In this document: piece by piece, positions 1 to 8,865 of the stretch | Layout of the letters: the number at the start of each line of letters is the position of its first letter | How positions within the stretch are numbered: position 1 is the first letter of the stretch | Assembly: GCF_003058265.1 (NCBI RefSeq) | Contig: NZ_QBUK01000005.1 | Coordinates: forward strand, 1 to 64,000 | Reading direction: 5' to 3' | From: Flagellimonas amoyensis | GTDB lineage: Bacteria > Bacteroidota > Bacteroidia > Flavobacteriales > Flavobacteriaceae | DNA length: 64,000 bases | The notes under the pieces: model-generated | Database searches by the model: none | Told to the model about the DNA's origin: nothing | What the model saw: only the letters and a program-made list of their open reading frames with translations | Translations under genes and position numbers: made by a program

Positions 1-554
1 GGGTTCAATTGTTTCTGTGATTCGTCCGCCACGTGCATGGCATAGTCGGCACCGGTCCTCTGCCAGTCCTGGAGCAGCTCGGGGTGCTCGGCACCAAATT
101 GGGAGTTGTACCCGGTCAAATCGTGGATGTTCGCATAATTTTCATCATCTATGATCTGATATTCCGGGGCCACCACGGGCGGGCCGTCATAACCTTCTTT
201 CACGTGATAAAAAATACCGCTGTTGGCCCCCTCGGGGATCTTCCACTCCAGATAGAGCTCGAAATTGTCGAACTCCTCGGCACCATATATGATGTCCTTT
301 CCGCCTTTATAATCCTGTTCCATGCCCAGTTCGGTGTCAAAGGTCAATATGCTGTCCTTGATCGTCCATCCGGGGGGAAGGGAATCCATGTTGTATCCTC
401 TCCAACCTTCCAGACTGGTACCATCAAAAAGATGGACCCATTCGGATTTCTTCTCCTCAGGTTGGGCGGTTGTTGTTTCTTCTGTTTGTTTCGATTGGTT
501 TTTACAGGCCACAAGAAGGATGGATAGCAAGGCGAGCCTGAACAAATTTTGCAT
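1..554 (-). CDS. DUF1080 (3-keto-disaccharide hydrolase) lipoprotein, 3' end cut by window edge
   Basis: The reading frame opens at an ATG at 552-554 on the minus strand and stays open to base 1, so about 184 residues are present and the C-terminus is missing. The N-terminus MQNLFRLALLSILLVAC is a lipoprotein signal with lipobox LVAC, followed by a low-complexity Lys/Glu/Thr linker. The DUF1080 fold then begins with WVHLFDGTSLEGW and continues with the family's NSGIF and PEYQIIDDE segments. DUF1080 proteins cleave 3-keto-glycosides; the role here is inferred from family. It is divergent from the large Asp-box protein gene. Two further DUF1080 genes lie at 38.0-39.5 kb, so this may be an outlying member of the same sugar route. 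Confidence 0.85.
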   Translation of the reverse strand, partial: MQNLFRLALLSILLVACKNQSKQTEETTTAQPEEKKSEWVHLFDGTSLEGWRGYNMDSLPPGWTIKDSILTFDTELGMEQDYKGGKDIIYGAEEFDNFELYLEWKIPEGANSGIFYHVKEGYDGPPVVAPEYQIIDDENYANIHDLTGYNSQFGAEHPELLQDWQRTGADYAMHVADESQKQLN

Positions 555-658
555 AGTACTAAGGTTTTTTTATCTGGAGGGTTAAAGTACGAAATATTGG
601 AAAACTTTTTTTACAGCTTTTTGATTACATTTAAATGACTAACTGAACACCTTAAACA

Positions 659-3600
659 ATGAAGACTCGCCTTTTTAAAATCGGTATGCTTTCACTTGCC
701 GTCGTTTTCTGCATTACGCCCATTCATTCCCAAAGAAAAAAGAACAGCCAGACGGGACCGGAATACCCCAAGGAACTCTATTCCAGTTTGGAGTATCGAT
801 TGATAGGTCCGTTTCGGGGCGGTCGTTCCGCAGCGGTCACCGGAGTGCCGGGAGAACCCAATCTGTTTTATTTTGGAGCGACTGGCGGCGGGGTATGGAA
901 AACCACTGATGGCGGGCGTAGTTGGGAAAACATTTCCGATGGTTATTTTGGAGGGAGTATCGGCTCGGTGGAGGTGGCCAAAAGTGACCCCAATGTGATC
1001 TATGTGGGCGGTGGAGAAAAAACGGTCCGTGGAAATGTTTCTTCGGGCTATGGGGTCTGGAAGACTGAGGATGCCGGAAAAACGTGGAAGTCTGTAGGGT
1101 TGGAAAACACAAGACATATCCCAAGATTGCGGGTTCATCCCACAGATCATAATATCGTGTATGCTGCTGTCATGGGCGATATCTACAAGCCAGCGAAAGA
1201 CAGGGGAATCTATAAAAGCACAGATGGTGGAGCATCTTGGGAAAAAGTTCTTTTTGTGAACGATCAGTCCGGAGCAGTGGATCTTACCTTCGACCCCAAC
1301 AATCCCCGGATTTTATACGCATCCACTTGGAGAGTCCAGCGCACCCCTTATAGTCTGAGCAGTGGCGGCGATGGTTCGGCGCTATGGAAGAGCACGGACA
1401 GTGGGGAAACTTGGACGGAGATTTCAAAAAATGAAGGCTTCCCGAAAGATACCTTGGGAATCATGGGCGTGACCGTTTCGCCACAAAATAGCGATAGGGT
1501 CTGGGCCATTGTGGAGAATAAGGAAAAGGGAGGGCTTTATCGTTCGGACGATGGAGGAAAAAAATGGACATTGGTCAACAGTGATCGTAGTTTACGGCAA
1601 AGGGCATGGTACTACACCCGGGTGTATGCCGATGCTGAGGATCTGGACAAAGTCTATGTGCTGAATGTAAGCTATCACAGAAGTACGGATGGCGGAAAGA
1701 CCTTTGAGTCGTTCAATGCGCCGCATGGGGACCACCATGATCTTTGGATCGCTCCTGAAAATTCCCAACGTATGATCATTGGTGACGATGGAGGGGCCCA
1801 GATCAGTTATGATGGCGGTGAAACATGGAGCACCTATTACAACCAGCCCACGGCCCAGTTTTATAGGGTGGTCACGGACAATGCCTTTCCATACCGCATC
1901 TATGTGGCACAGCAGGACAATTCTACTTTGCGGATCAATTATCGAAGCGATGACAATTCCATTGGGGAAGATGATTGGGAGGAAACCGCTGGAGGTGAAT
2001 CGGCCCATATCGCTGTTGATCCTGCGAACGACGACATTGTATATGGTGGCAGCTATGGTGGATTCCTGACCCGCGTCAACCACAAGAACAAGACCGTTAG
2101 GGGCATCAATGTCTGGCCTGATAACCCTATGGGTTATGGTGCCGAAGGCATGAAATATCGATTCCAATGGAACTTCCCCATTATTTTCAGCAAGCATGAT
2201 CCCAAAAAACTATACACTTTCTCCAATCATGTGCATAGGACCACCAATGAAGGGCAAAGCTGGGAGTTGCTCAGTGGGGATTTGACACGGAACGATCCTG
2301 CAAAGATGGTCTCCAGTGGGGGACCCATCACCCAAGACAACACCAGTGTGGAATACTACTGTACCATTTTTGCCGCCAATGAAAGCCCGTTGAAAGAAGG
2401 ATTGCTATGGGTGGGCAGTGATGACGGACTCATCCATGTGACCAAGGATGGTGGAAAGACATGGGAAAATGTCACCCCGTCGAACATGCCCGAGTGGAAC
2501 ATGATCAACAGTATAGAACCATCCGCTTTTGATGAGGGTACCTGCTATGTAGCGGCCACCCGATACAAATTGGGCGATTTTGCCCCCTACCTCTACAAGA
2601 CCACCGACTACGGGAAAACGTGGACCAAGATCACCAATGGTATCGAGGCCGAGCATTTTACCCGTGTGGTCCGTGAAGATCCCAAAAGAAAGGGGTTGCT
2701 CTATGCTGGAACAGAAACCGGGATGTATATTTCGTTCAATGATGGCCAAAACTGGGAGAAATTCCAGTTGAACTTGCCCATTGTGCCCATCACGGACCTG
2801 ACCATCAAAGATGACAACCTGATCGTGGCCACTCAGGGAAGAAGCCTTTGGGTAATCGATGACCTTACGGTATTGCATCAGTTGAACGATGCGAAGAAAT
2901 CCGCCAGTGCCATCCTGTATCATCCCAAGGACAGTTATCGAACCAAGGGCAATGCAGCAAGAAGGCCTTCCAAAACAGAAGGGCAAAACCTCGCCAATGG
3001 GGTAATCACCCACTTCTACCTAAAAGATGTTCAGGAAAAAGACAGTATAGCCCTTAGCTATACACAAATGAATGGGGACACCTTGGCTTCCTTTAGCACT
3101 TATGCCAAAGAAAGGGACAAAAAACTGGAAGTGAAGAAAGGGGGCAACATCCACGTTTGGGACACTAGGGGCAAAGGGGCCGAAAGGCTGCAGGGCATGA
3201 TTCTCTGGTGGGCCAACCTGAACGGGGCAAAGGCAGTTCCGGGTTCCTACAAGGTGCATTTGAACGTCAATGGAGAGGAACAATCCCAAGAATTCAAGAT
3301 CTTGCCCGATCCAAGGTCGGAGGCCAGCGTGGCAGAAATGCAGGAACAGTACGATTTTATCTCCGATGTGAACGCGACTGTGGACAGGGCACACCAATCC
3401 ATCAAAAAGATCAGGAACATCAACGGCAAACTGGATGAGTTCGTTAAGCAATACAAGGACAACGAAGCTACCAAGGCCTTGGTGGAAAAAGCAAAAAAAA
3501 TGAAGGAAGGCTTTGGGGAAATTGAAAAAGCACTGTACCAAACAAAGAACCAAAGTAACCAAGACCCCCTGAACTTCCCGATCAGGCTCACGAACAAATT

Positions 3601-3793
3601 GGGCCATTTGAACAGTTTGGTCGCTTTGGACGATTTTCCGCCCACCGAGCAGGACATTGCCGTGAAAAATGAACTCTCCGCCAAAATAAAAGAGCAGTTG
3701 ACCGCTTTTGATGCTTTGGTGGACAAAGAGATAGCAGCATTCAATGAAGAGTTCAACAATTTAAAACTGAACTATCTGTCCGTAGAGGAATAA
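659..3793 (+). CDS. Exported VPS10/sortilin-like Asp-box beta-propeller protein
   Basis: This is a 1044-residue protein with a Sec signal peptide (MKTRLFKIGMLSLAVVFCITPIHSQ). Residues about 50-760 contain roughly eleven BNR/Asp-box motifs of the SxDxGxxW type, for example KTTDGGRSW, KTEDAGKTW, KSTDGGASW, KSTDSGETW, RSDDGGKKW, VTKDGGKTW and KTTDYGKTW. This indicates one or two beta-propellers of the sortilin/VPS10 class. The last 280 residues are different: a beta segment, then a charged alpha-helical region with predicted coiled coil. The family is often annotated as 'glycosyl hydrolase', but I see no sialidase catalytic arginine triad, so a binding or scaffold role is as likely. It is divergent from the DUF1080 lipoprotein and stands alone on its strand. 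Confidence 0.85.
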   Translation: MKTRLFKIGMLSLAVVFCITPIHSQRKKNSQTGPEYPKELYSSLEYRLIGPFRGGRSAAVTGVPGEPNLFYFGATGGGVWKTTDGGRSWENISDGYFGGSIGSVEVAKSDPNVIYVGGGEKTVRGNVSSGYGVWKTEDAGKTWKSVGLENTRHIPRLRVHPTDHNIVYAAVMGDIYKPAKDRGIYKSTDGGASWEKVLFVNDQSGAVDLTFDPNNPRILYASTWRVQRTPYSLSSGGDGSALWKSTDSGETWTEISKNEGFPKDTLGIMGVTVSPQNSDRVWAIVENKEKGGLYRSDDGGKKWTLVNSDRSLRQRAWYYTRVYADAEDLDKVYVLNVSYHRSTDGGKTFESFNAPHGDHHDLWIAPENSQRMIIGDDGGAQISYDGGETWSTYYNQPTAQFYRVVTDNAFPYRIYVAQQDNSTLRINYRSDDNSIGEDDWEETAGGESAHIAVDPANDDIVYGGSYGGFLTRVNHKNKTVRGINVWPDNPMGYGAEGMKYRFQWNFPIIFSKHDPKKLYTFSNHVHRTTNEGQSWELLSGDLTRNDPAKMVSSGGPITQDNTSVEYYCTIFAANESPLKEGLLWVGSDDGLIHVTKDGGKTWENVTPSNMPEWNMINSIEPSAFDEGTCYVAATRYKLGDFAPYLYKTTDYGKTWTKITNGIEAEHFTRVVREDPKRKGLLYAGTETGMYISFNDGQNWEKFQLNLPIVPITDLTIKDDNLIVATQGRSLWVIDDLTVLHQLNDAKKSASAILYHPKDSYRTKGNAARRPSKTEGQNLANGVITHFYLKDVQEKDSIALSYTQMNGDTLASFSTYAKERDKKLEVKKGGNIHVWDTRGKGAERLQGMILWWANLNGAKAVPGSYKVHLNVNGEEQSQEFKILPDPRSEASVAEMQEQYDFISDVNATVDRAHQSIKKIRNINGKLDEFVKQYKDNEATKALVEKAKKMKEGFGEIEKALYQTKNQSNQDPLNFPIRLTNKLGHLNSLVALDDFPPTEQDIAVKNELSAKIKEQLTAFDALVDKEIAAFNEEFNNLKLNYLSVEE

Positions 3794-3806
3794 GACAAGA
3801 AGTACA

Positions 3807-3857
3807 AAAGGTAAAGGGCGAAGGTTGTTTCATATCTGCCATCTTCCCTTTACCTTT
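3807..3857. repeat. Perfect 12-bp inverted repeat in the spacer
   Basis: AAAGGTAAAGGG at 3807-3818 is the exact reverse complement of CCCTTTACCTTT at 3846-3857, with 27 bases between. It lies between the propeller gene and hemJ. No clear T-run follows, so it may be a transcript-end hairpin or part of the heptad-repeat family seen in other spacers. Confidence 0.6.
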
Positions 3858-3883
3858 GACTCCTATTACATCGGGCCAAGCAA

Positions 3884-4432
3884 ATGGAAATCTATAATTA
3901 CATCAAATCACTTCACTTGATCTTTGTGGTCACCTGGTTCGCGGGACTGTTCTATATCCCGAGACTTTTCATTTACCACATTGAGGCATGGCAAAAACCA
4001 TCACCGGAAAAAGAAATCCTCAGTGATCAGCTCAAGTTGATGACCAAACGGTTGTGGTATATCATCACATGGCCATCTGCCATTCTGTGCACCCTCTTTG
4101 CCATTTGGCTTTTGGTTTTGATGCCGGGTTGGTTGCAACAATCGTGGATGCACGTGAAACTGGCCTTTGTCGCACTGCTCTTCGTTTACCACCTAAAGTG
4201 CCATCAAATATTCAAACAACTGCAACGCGATGAAGTGAAATACACCTCAAAGTTTATGCGTGTTTGGAACGAAGGGGCCACCCTTATCCTTTTTGCCGTG
4301 GTGTTCTTGGTCATTTTGAAAAACGCTTTCAATTGGATCTATGGGGTGATCGGCATTTTTGTTTTGGCCATACTGCTCATGTTGGGCATTCGACTGTACA
4401 AGCGTATTCGGGATAAAAATCCTGATGCTTAA
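3884..4432 (+). CDS. hemJ: HemJ/CopD-family membrane protein (protoporphyrinogen IX oxidase)
   Basis: The protein has 182 residues and about four or five transmembrane helices. It starts MEIYNYIKSLHLIFVVTWFAGLFYI, with the helix-1 histidine (H11) typical of HemJ, then KRLWYIITWPSA in helix 2 and a conserved Lys/His-rich loop near residue 105. HemJ oxidises protoporphyrinogen IX to protoporphyrin IX in the inner membrane of bacteria lacking HemG or HemY. The length matches the family. It is followed by a kinase gene 118 bases downstream, across a repeat-rich spacer. The assignment rests on family resemblance; other CopD-like roles cannot be excluded. Confidence 0.8.
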   Translation: MEIYNYIKSLHLIFVVTWFAGLFYIPRLFIYHIEAWQKPSPEKEILSDQLKLMTKRLWYIITWPSAILCTLFAIWLLVLMPGWLQQSWMHVKLAFVALLFVYHLKCHQIFKQLQRDEVKYTSKFMRVWNEGATLILFAVVFLVILKNAFNWIYGVIGIFVLAILLMLGIRLYKRIRDKNPDA

Positions 4433-4437
4433 AAAGG

Positions 4438-4535
4438 TTCAAACATCAAGAACAAGTATCAAGCTCAAATGGACAAGATTCGAATTTAGTTGACCTTGAG
4501 TTTGTCACTTGAAACTTGAATGTGCTCTTCTACCT
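4438..4535. repeat. Degenerate 7-bp-period repeat region
   Basis: The spacer can be cut into heptamers that resemble each other, such as CAAACAT, CAAGAAC, AAGTATC, AAGCTCA and, at the right end, TTGAGTT, TGTCACT, TGAAACT, TGAATGT. The right part is roughly the reverse complement of the left (CTCAAA against TTGAG/TTTG). Similar 7-base periodicity occurs in spacers at 8461-8716 and 15112-15238. Confidence 0.5.
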
Positions 4536-4550
4536 CATTTGGCTTGATAA

Positions 4551-6035
4551 TTGTTTAAATTTATCGCAAATCAGCCAAGTTTGTTGAAGAAGCTATCCTT
4601 AAGGTCCCGTATTTTTTTCGCCATGATCATGTTGGTGGTCATCGCTTCCGTATTGATTGTGGCCGTCACCATCTATCAATACAGGGAAGAGGGGAAGGAC
4701 TATCACAACGATAGGTTGGAACGAAAGGAAGAACAGGTGTTGCAGAGCATTTCCTATGCCTTAAAAGAGACCACCTACCCGGTCACCACCGAAAACTTGG
4801 GACATATTTTCAGGGACGAGATCTATAAGATCGCGGACGTGCAGAACGTAAACTTCAACATCTATGACCTGGAGGGCAATCTCATCAAAAGTTCCCGTCC
4901 CAGCTTTGAAGAGGATTCCATTGCCAGCTGCTTGGATGCCAAAATCCTGAATTACCTTCGGGATAGTGGCAATAAAAGATATGTGGAGGAAAAACGTGCG
5001 GCGGGCGATAACTATCAGGCCACCTATTCCTATATCAACGACCCCAAGTTCAAGCCCATCGGCATCATGAGCCTTCCTTATTTTGAGGATAACACGTTCA
5101 ACAACAAAGAGTTGAGGGAGTTTCTTTTTCGGTTGGGCGGAGTGTATCTGTTGATGCTGATTTCGGCCATAGTACTGGCCTATTTCATTTCAAAATACAT
5201 TACGAGATCACTCCAGACCATATCCGATAAAATGTACCGGACCAACCTCACCCGAAGGAACGAGAAGATCTATTTGGAGAGTCCTGGGGAAGAAATCGGC
5301 AAACTGGTGGATTCCTATAACCGGATGATCGATGAATTGGAAGAGAGTGCCGTGAAATTGGCACGTAGTGAAAGGGAGCAGGCCTGGCGGGAAATGGCCA
5401 AGCAGGTGGCACACGAGATCAAGAACCCCCTGACCCCATTGCGGCTTACCGTCCAGAGTTTTGAGCGCAAGTTCGACCCCAACGACCCCGATATCCAAAA
5501 AAAGGTAAAGGAGTTTTCCAAGACCTTGGTGCAACAGATAGATACGATGAGCAACATAGCCACGGCCTTCTCCAGTTTTGCAGATATGCCCGCGCAGCAG
5601 AACGAGACGTTGAATGTGGTGAATATCGTGAAACTGGCCTTGGAGATCTTCAATGAGGACTACATCCATTTCATTGCGGATGAAGAAGAGATCATTGCCA
5701 AACTGGACCGTACCCAACTCATCCGGGTCATCACCAACTTGGTGAAAAATGCCATACAGGCCGTTCCCGAAGTTGAATCGCCCCGGATATTGGTCACGGT
5801 GGCCACCGAAGACCAGTACGTGAAAATTTCCGTTGCCGACAATGGTGTGGGCATTCCAGATGACCTGAGGTACCGTGTATTTGAGCCTAAATTTACGACC
5901 AAGTCAAGCGGTACTGGCCTTGGCCTGGGGATGGTCAAGAATATTGTGGAAAACTATAAGGGAACCATTACCTTTACTTCAAAAGAGGGCAAGGGAACGG
6001 TCTTTACCATCAAATTCCCCAAACAACGCAAATAA
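4551..6035 (+). CDS. HAMP-containing sensor histidine kinase, NtrY-like
   Basis: This 494-residue membrane kinase starts at TTG 4551. No in-frame ATG precedes the first helix, and the next Met (codon 25) would remove part of it. Transmembrane helices lie at about 22-42 and 194-214, with a periplasmic sensor between. HAMP follows at about 215-265. The HisKA motif has the phospho-acceptor H288 in QVAHEIKNPLTPLR. The N box has N396 and N400, G1 is DNGVGIP (430-436), and G2 is GTGLGLG (454-460). HEIKNPLTPL and the domain order resemble NtrY. No response regulator is adjacent, so its partner is elsewhere. It is followed 44 bases later by an enoyl-CoA hydratase gene on the same strand. Confidence 0.9.
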   Translation: MFKFIANQPSLLKKLSLRSRIFFAMIMLVVIASVLIVAVTIYQYREEGKDYHNDRLERKEEQVLQSISYALKETTYPVTTENLGHIFRDEIYKIADVQNVNFNIYDLEGNLIKSSRPSFEEDSIASCLDAKILNYLRDSGNKRYVEEKRAAGDNYQATYSYINDPKFKPIGIMSLPYFEDNTFNNKELREFLFRLGGVYLLMLISAIVLAYFISKYITRSLQTISDKMYRTNLTRRNEKIYLESPGEEIGKLVDSYNRMIDELEESAVKLARSEREQAWREMAKQVAHEIKNPLTPLRLTVQSFERKFDPNDPDIQKKVKEFSKTLVQQIDTMSNIATAFSSFADMPAQQNETLNVVNIVKLALEIFNEDYIHFIADEEEIIAKLDRTQLIRVITNLVKNAIQAVPEVESPRILVTVATEDQYVKISVADNGVGIPDDLRYRVFEPKFTTKSSGTGLGLGMVKNIVENYKGTITFTSKEGKGTVFTIKFPKQRK

Positions 6036-6079
6036 ATTCAAGTACAGGTCCGTCATGGACCATTCCTAAACGATTGCAC

Positions 6080-6862
6080 ATGGACTACGAAAACATCTAC
6101 ATCGAAGAAGAGAACAATTTGGCCATCATCACCATCAACAGGCCCAATAAATTGAATGCGCTCAACCAAAGGACCATTGAGGAACTCCATGTCGCTTTCA
6201 AGGAGTTGGACGAGGACAGTGAGATCAAGGTCATCATCATCACAGGAAGTGGTGAAAAGGCCTTTGTGGCCGGTGCGGATATTTCGGAATTTGCCAATTT
6301 TTCGGTCAAGGAAGGCCGTCAATTGGCAGCCATGGGGCAGAAAAATTTGTTCAACCTAGTGGAGAACCTGTCCACGCCCGTCATAGCGGCCATCAACGGT
6401 TTTGCGCTTGGCGGCGGATTGGAGCTCGCCATGGCCAGCCATTTCAGGGTGGCCAGCAGCAATGCCCGCATGGGACTTCCAGAAGTTTCCCTTGGCGTGA
6501 TCCCAGGCTACGGGGGCACACAGCGCTTGCCACAGCTCATTGGGAAGGGAAGGGCGATGGAACTCATCATGACCGCAGGGATGATAGATGCGGACAAGGC
6601 TTTTGCCTTTGGATTGGTGAATCATGTGGTGTCGCAGGAAGAACTGTTGCCCCTTTGTGTTAAAATAGCGGGCAGGATATCGAAAAATTCCACAGTGGCC
6701 ATCAAGCATGCAATAAAAGCGGTAAATGCTGGTTTTGGGTATGACGCCGATGGCTATGCCACGGAGATAGATGCCTTTGGCCATTGTTTTGGCACCGACG
6801 ATTTCAAGGAGGGGACATCCGCCTTTTTGGAAAAGCGTCAGGCAGATTTTCCGGGGTCGTGA
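6080..6862 (+). CDS. Enoyl-CoA hydratase (crotonase family)
   Basis: I start at ATG 6080 (260 residues, MDYENIYIEEENN); a TTG two codons upstream is also possible. The crotonase fold shows oxyanion-hole segments AGADISEF and ALGGGLELA. Both catalytic glutamates of true hydratases are present, E115 in GGGLELAM and E135 in GLPEVSLG, followed by IPGYGGTQRL. It should hydrate short- or medium-chain trans-2-enoyl-CoA in beta-oxidation or amino-acid breakdown. The length matches the family. It sits between a sensor kinase and a secreted protein of unknown function, without other beta-oxidation genes, so the exact substrate cannot be told from context. Confidence 0.92.
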   Translation: MDYENIYIEEENNLAIITINRPNKLNALNQRTIEELHVAFKELDEDSEIKVIIITGSGEKAFVAGADISEFANFSVKEGRQLAAMGQKNLFNLVENLSTPVIAAINGFALGGGLELAMASHFRVASSNARMGLPEVSLGVIPGYGGTQRLPQLIGKGRAMELIMTAGMIDADKAFAFGLVNHVVSQEELLPLCVKIAGRISKNSTVAIKHAIKAVNAGFGYDADGYATEIDAFGHCFGTDDFKEGTSAFLEKRQADFPGS

Positions 6863-6887
6863 CCGTTGGCCTGAACTCAGCCAAACC

Positions 6888-8441
6888 ATGATCAGAAACC
6901 ACTTTTTCCTACTTTGTTCTTTGTTGTTTGCCATGGTGACCATGGCCCAAAAAATGCCGGTCACTTACGACTTTGGTGAAAAATACAACGATCGATACCG
7001 ATACTCTAATCTAATGACCATCGATGAAGATGGGACAGGTGGGTATCTTTTGGTCCGCGCCTATTACCAAGGTCTCATTCTGAAGCCAAAGGGATATCTG
7101 ATTGAACATTATAACAGTGCCCTGGAACTGGTGAACGAATACAACTACAAGCTGAAGGATCAGGAATTTGTGGAAGGATTCTTCAAAAATGGGCAACTGA
7201 ACCTATTGTTCCTCAACTATAACGGGGCAAGGGGCCAATACGAATATTGGGTGCATACCAGTCCCATCATCGATTTTAATTTTAGCACAAAACAGCTACT
7301 TTCCATAGCATCGGAACAGGTGGGCGATCCGGTCGGGAAAAATTTCTACAACCGTAATTTTTCCAGTGGGTTCTCCACGGCCATCCTGTTCAATGAGGAA
7401 AAAACGGGGTTCATCATAAGTACCCACCACAAAAAGGGGAAGGACAACAAGCATATCATCCATTTGTTCGACACTGCCCTGAACAAGCGGTTTGAGCATG
7501 ATTTTTCGGCAGAGATAGAGGAAAAGAACTATGCTTTTGAGAGCGTGGCCATTTCCTCCGACCTGCAAACGGCCTATATCATTGGCAAGGCCTATTTCAA
7601 ACGGAACCGTTTTCAGGTGGATGAGCGCAAGTTCCAGTATGAACTCGTGAAAGTATCACAAAATAGTAGTCAGACGCAATCTTTTGTGGATCCCGGCAAA
7701 TATCCCGAAGGTCTGTACCCCATCATCCTAAAGAACAAACTAGTCTGCGTTGGTTTCTATGCCGACCGAAAGGACAATCGCTACAATGGCATCGCTTATT
7801 TTGATGTGGACCCCTCCACCCTCGCCATACGGACCAATAGGTACAATGCCTTTTCGGAGCAGTTCATGGACGACAAATTTGGCCGAGAAGGGGACAAGGT
7901 CATCAAGAACTTGGTGTTCAAAGGGGTCGAGGTTACCCAGAACAACGAAATCTTCTTCAATGCAGAGGAATATTTTGTCACATCGGGAATGGAAGTTACC
8001 GGAGCTGGGCAAAGGGTAAAGATTGAGCGGTACCATCACAACGACATCGTGAGCGTGAAGTTGGGGGCCGATGGGAATATGGAATGGGCCAGAAACATCA
8101 ACAAGACCGAGGTGACACAGGGCGATGGTGCCTATGCATCCTACAGCTCGTATTGCAAGGATGGGAAGACCTACTTCTTTATCTGTACCGCGGCGGAAAA
8201 CCCGCAACTCATCAACAACGAACGCCTAATCTTCAAACAAGGCCTGAGCCGCAACCGGAACGTCTTCTTGATCTCTTTGGATGAGAACGGGACCATGGAC
8301 TACGAAAAGATCATTGACCAGCAGGAGGCCAGACTTCCCCTCATGGTTTCCAAACCCTTGAAGGACGAAGTGGACAGCAATATGCTCTTCTACGCCAAAA
8401 GAGGCGGCAAAAAGCAATTGGTGAAAGTGGGTTTCAATTAA
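6888..8441 (+). CDS. Secreted protein of unknown function, 517 residues
   Basis: I do not recognise this family. I chose ATG 6888 because it gives a clean Sec signal peptide (MIRNHFFLLCSLLFAMVTMA, then QKMPVTYDF); the open frame extends further upstream into the hydratase gene, which is unlikely to be coding. The mature protein is soluble, about 495 residues, rich in Asn, Tyr, Phe and charged residues, with no transmembrane helix. Alternating hydrophobic stretches suggest a beta-rich, perhaps propeller-like fold. It starts 25 bases after the hydratase gene and is probably co-transcribed with it. A spacer with 7-bp-period repeats follows. Confidence 0.75.
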   Translation: MIRNHFFLLCSLLFAMVTMAQKMPVTYDFGEKYNDRYRYSNLMTIDEDGTGGYLLVRAYYQGLILKPKGYLIEHYNSALELVNEYNYKLKDQEFVEGFFKNGQLNLLFLNYNGARGQYEYWVHTSPIIDFNFSTKQLLSIASEQVGDPVGKNFYNRNFSSGFSTAILFNEEKTGFIISTHHKKGKDNKHIIHLFDTALNKRFEHDFSAEIEEKNYAFESVAISSDLQTAYIIGKAYFKRNRFQVDERKFQYELVKVSQNSSQTQSFVDPGKYPEGLYPIILKNKLVCVGFYADRKDNRYNGIAYFDVDPSTLAIRTNRYNAFSEQFMDDKFGREGDKVIKNLVFKGVEVTQNNEIFFNAEEYFVTSGMEVTGAGQRVKIERYHHNDIVSVKLGADGNMEWARNINKTEVTQGDGAYASYSSYCKDGKTYFFICTAAENPQLINNERLIFKQGLSRNRNVFLISLDENGTMDYEKIIDQQEARLPLMVSKPLKDEVDSNMLFYAKRGGKKQLVKVGFN

Positions 8442-8460
8442 GGGTACTTGGTTGTTTGAT

Positions 8461-8716
8461 GCTCGAAGTCCGAAGTTCGAAGCTTCACATTGAGTGCAGT
8501 CGAAACGCTGGAACTCGGTAGGGCTTCAAATCTCTTGTTTCAGGTTTTTCCTTGTTCATGCTTGCTGGCCGAACGTGTGAACTTGAACTGGCATATTGCC
8601 AACTATCCACTGTTAACCGAGTCGTTGGTTATTGCAATCTGATGTTGTGTTCATGATTGTTCTTATTTAAAGTTGAACTGCCTACTGCCCATTGCTTACT
8701 GTTTACTGAGAGTTGA
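8461..8716. repeat. Intergenic spacer with several 7-bp-period repeat tracts
   Basis: The 424-base gap 8442-8865 contains no credible gene. At 8461-8488 the sequence reads GCTCGAA, GTCCGAA, GTTCGAA, GCTTCAC. At 8675-8716 it reads GAACTGC, CTACTGC, CCATTGC, TTACTGT, TTACTGA, GAGTTGA. A weaker tract (ATTGCCA, ACTATCC, ACTGTTA, ACCGAGT) lies near 8596-8623. At 8490-8505 the string TTGAGTGCAGTCGAAA matches one arm of the hairpin at 10769-10825. A -7-like TACTTTTG at 8831-8838 probably serves the next gene. Confidence 0.6.
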
Positions 8717-8865
8717 AATTTCAAGAAAGAATATCCCTACAAACTTTTTCATCCGTCAATTCCAAAGGCACATGGGTCAATTAGTATTGGGCATCCGTTA
8801 GTTGGCCCCAATTCCTAAAAGGCACTGCGCTACTTTTGGTTGGTATAAACTTTCAAATTGATTTT

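Noticed and set aside
33..527. 164-residue plus-strand frame at the left edge
   Set aside because: It is antisense to the DUF1080 lipoprotein, whose signal peptide and family motifs are clear on the minus strand.
8461..8716. CRISPR array
   Set aside because: The repeats are 7 bp, degenerate and contiguous, without unique spacers or cas genes.
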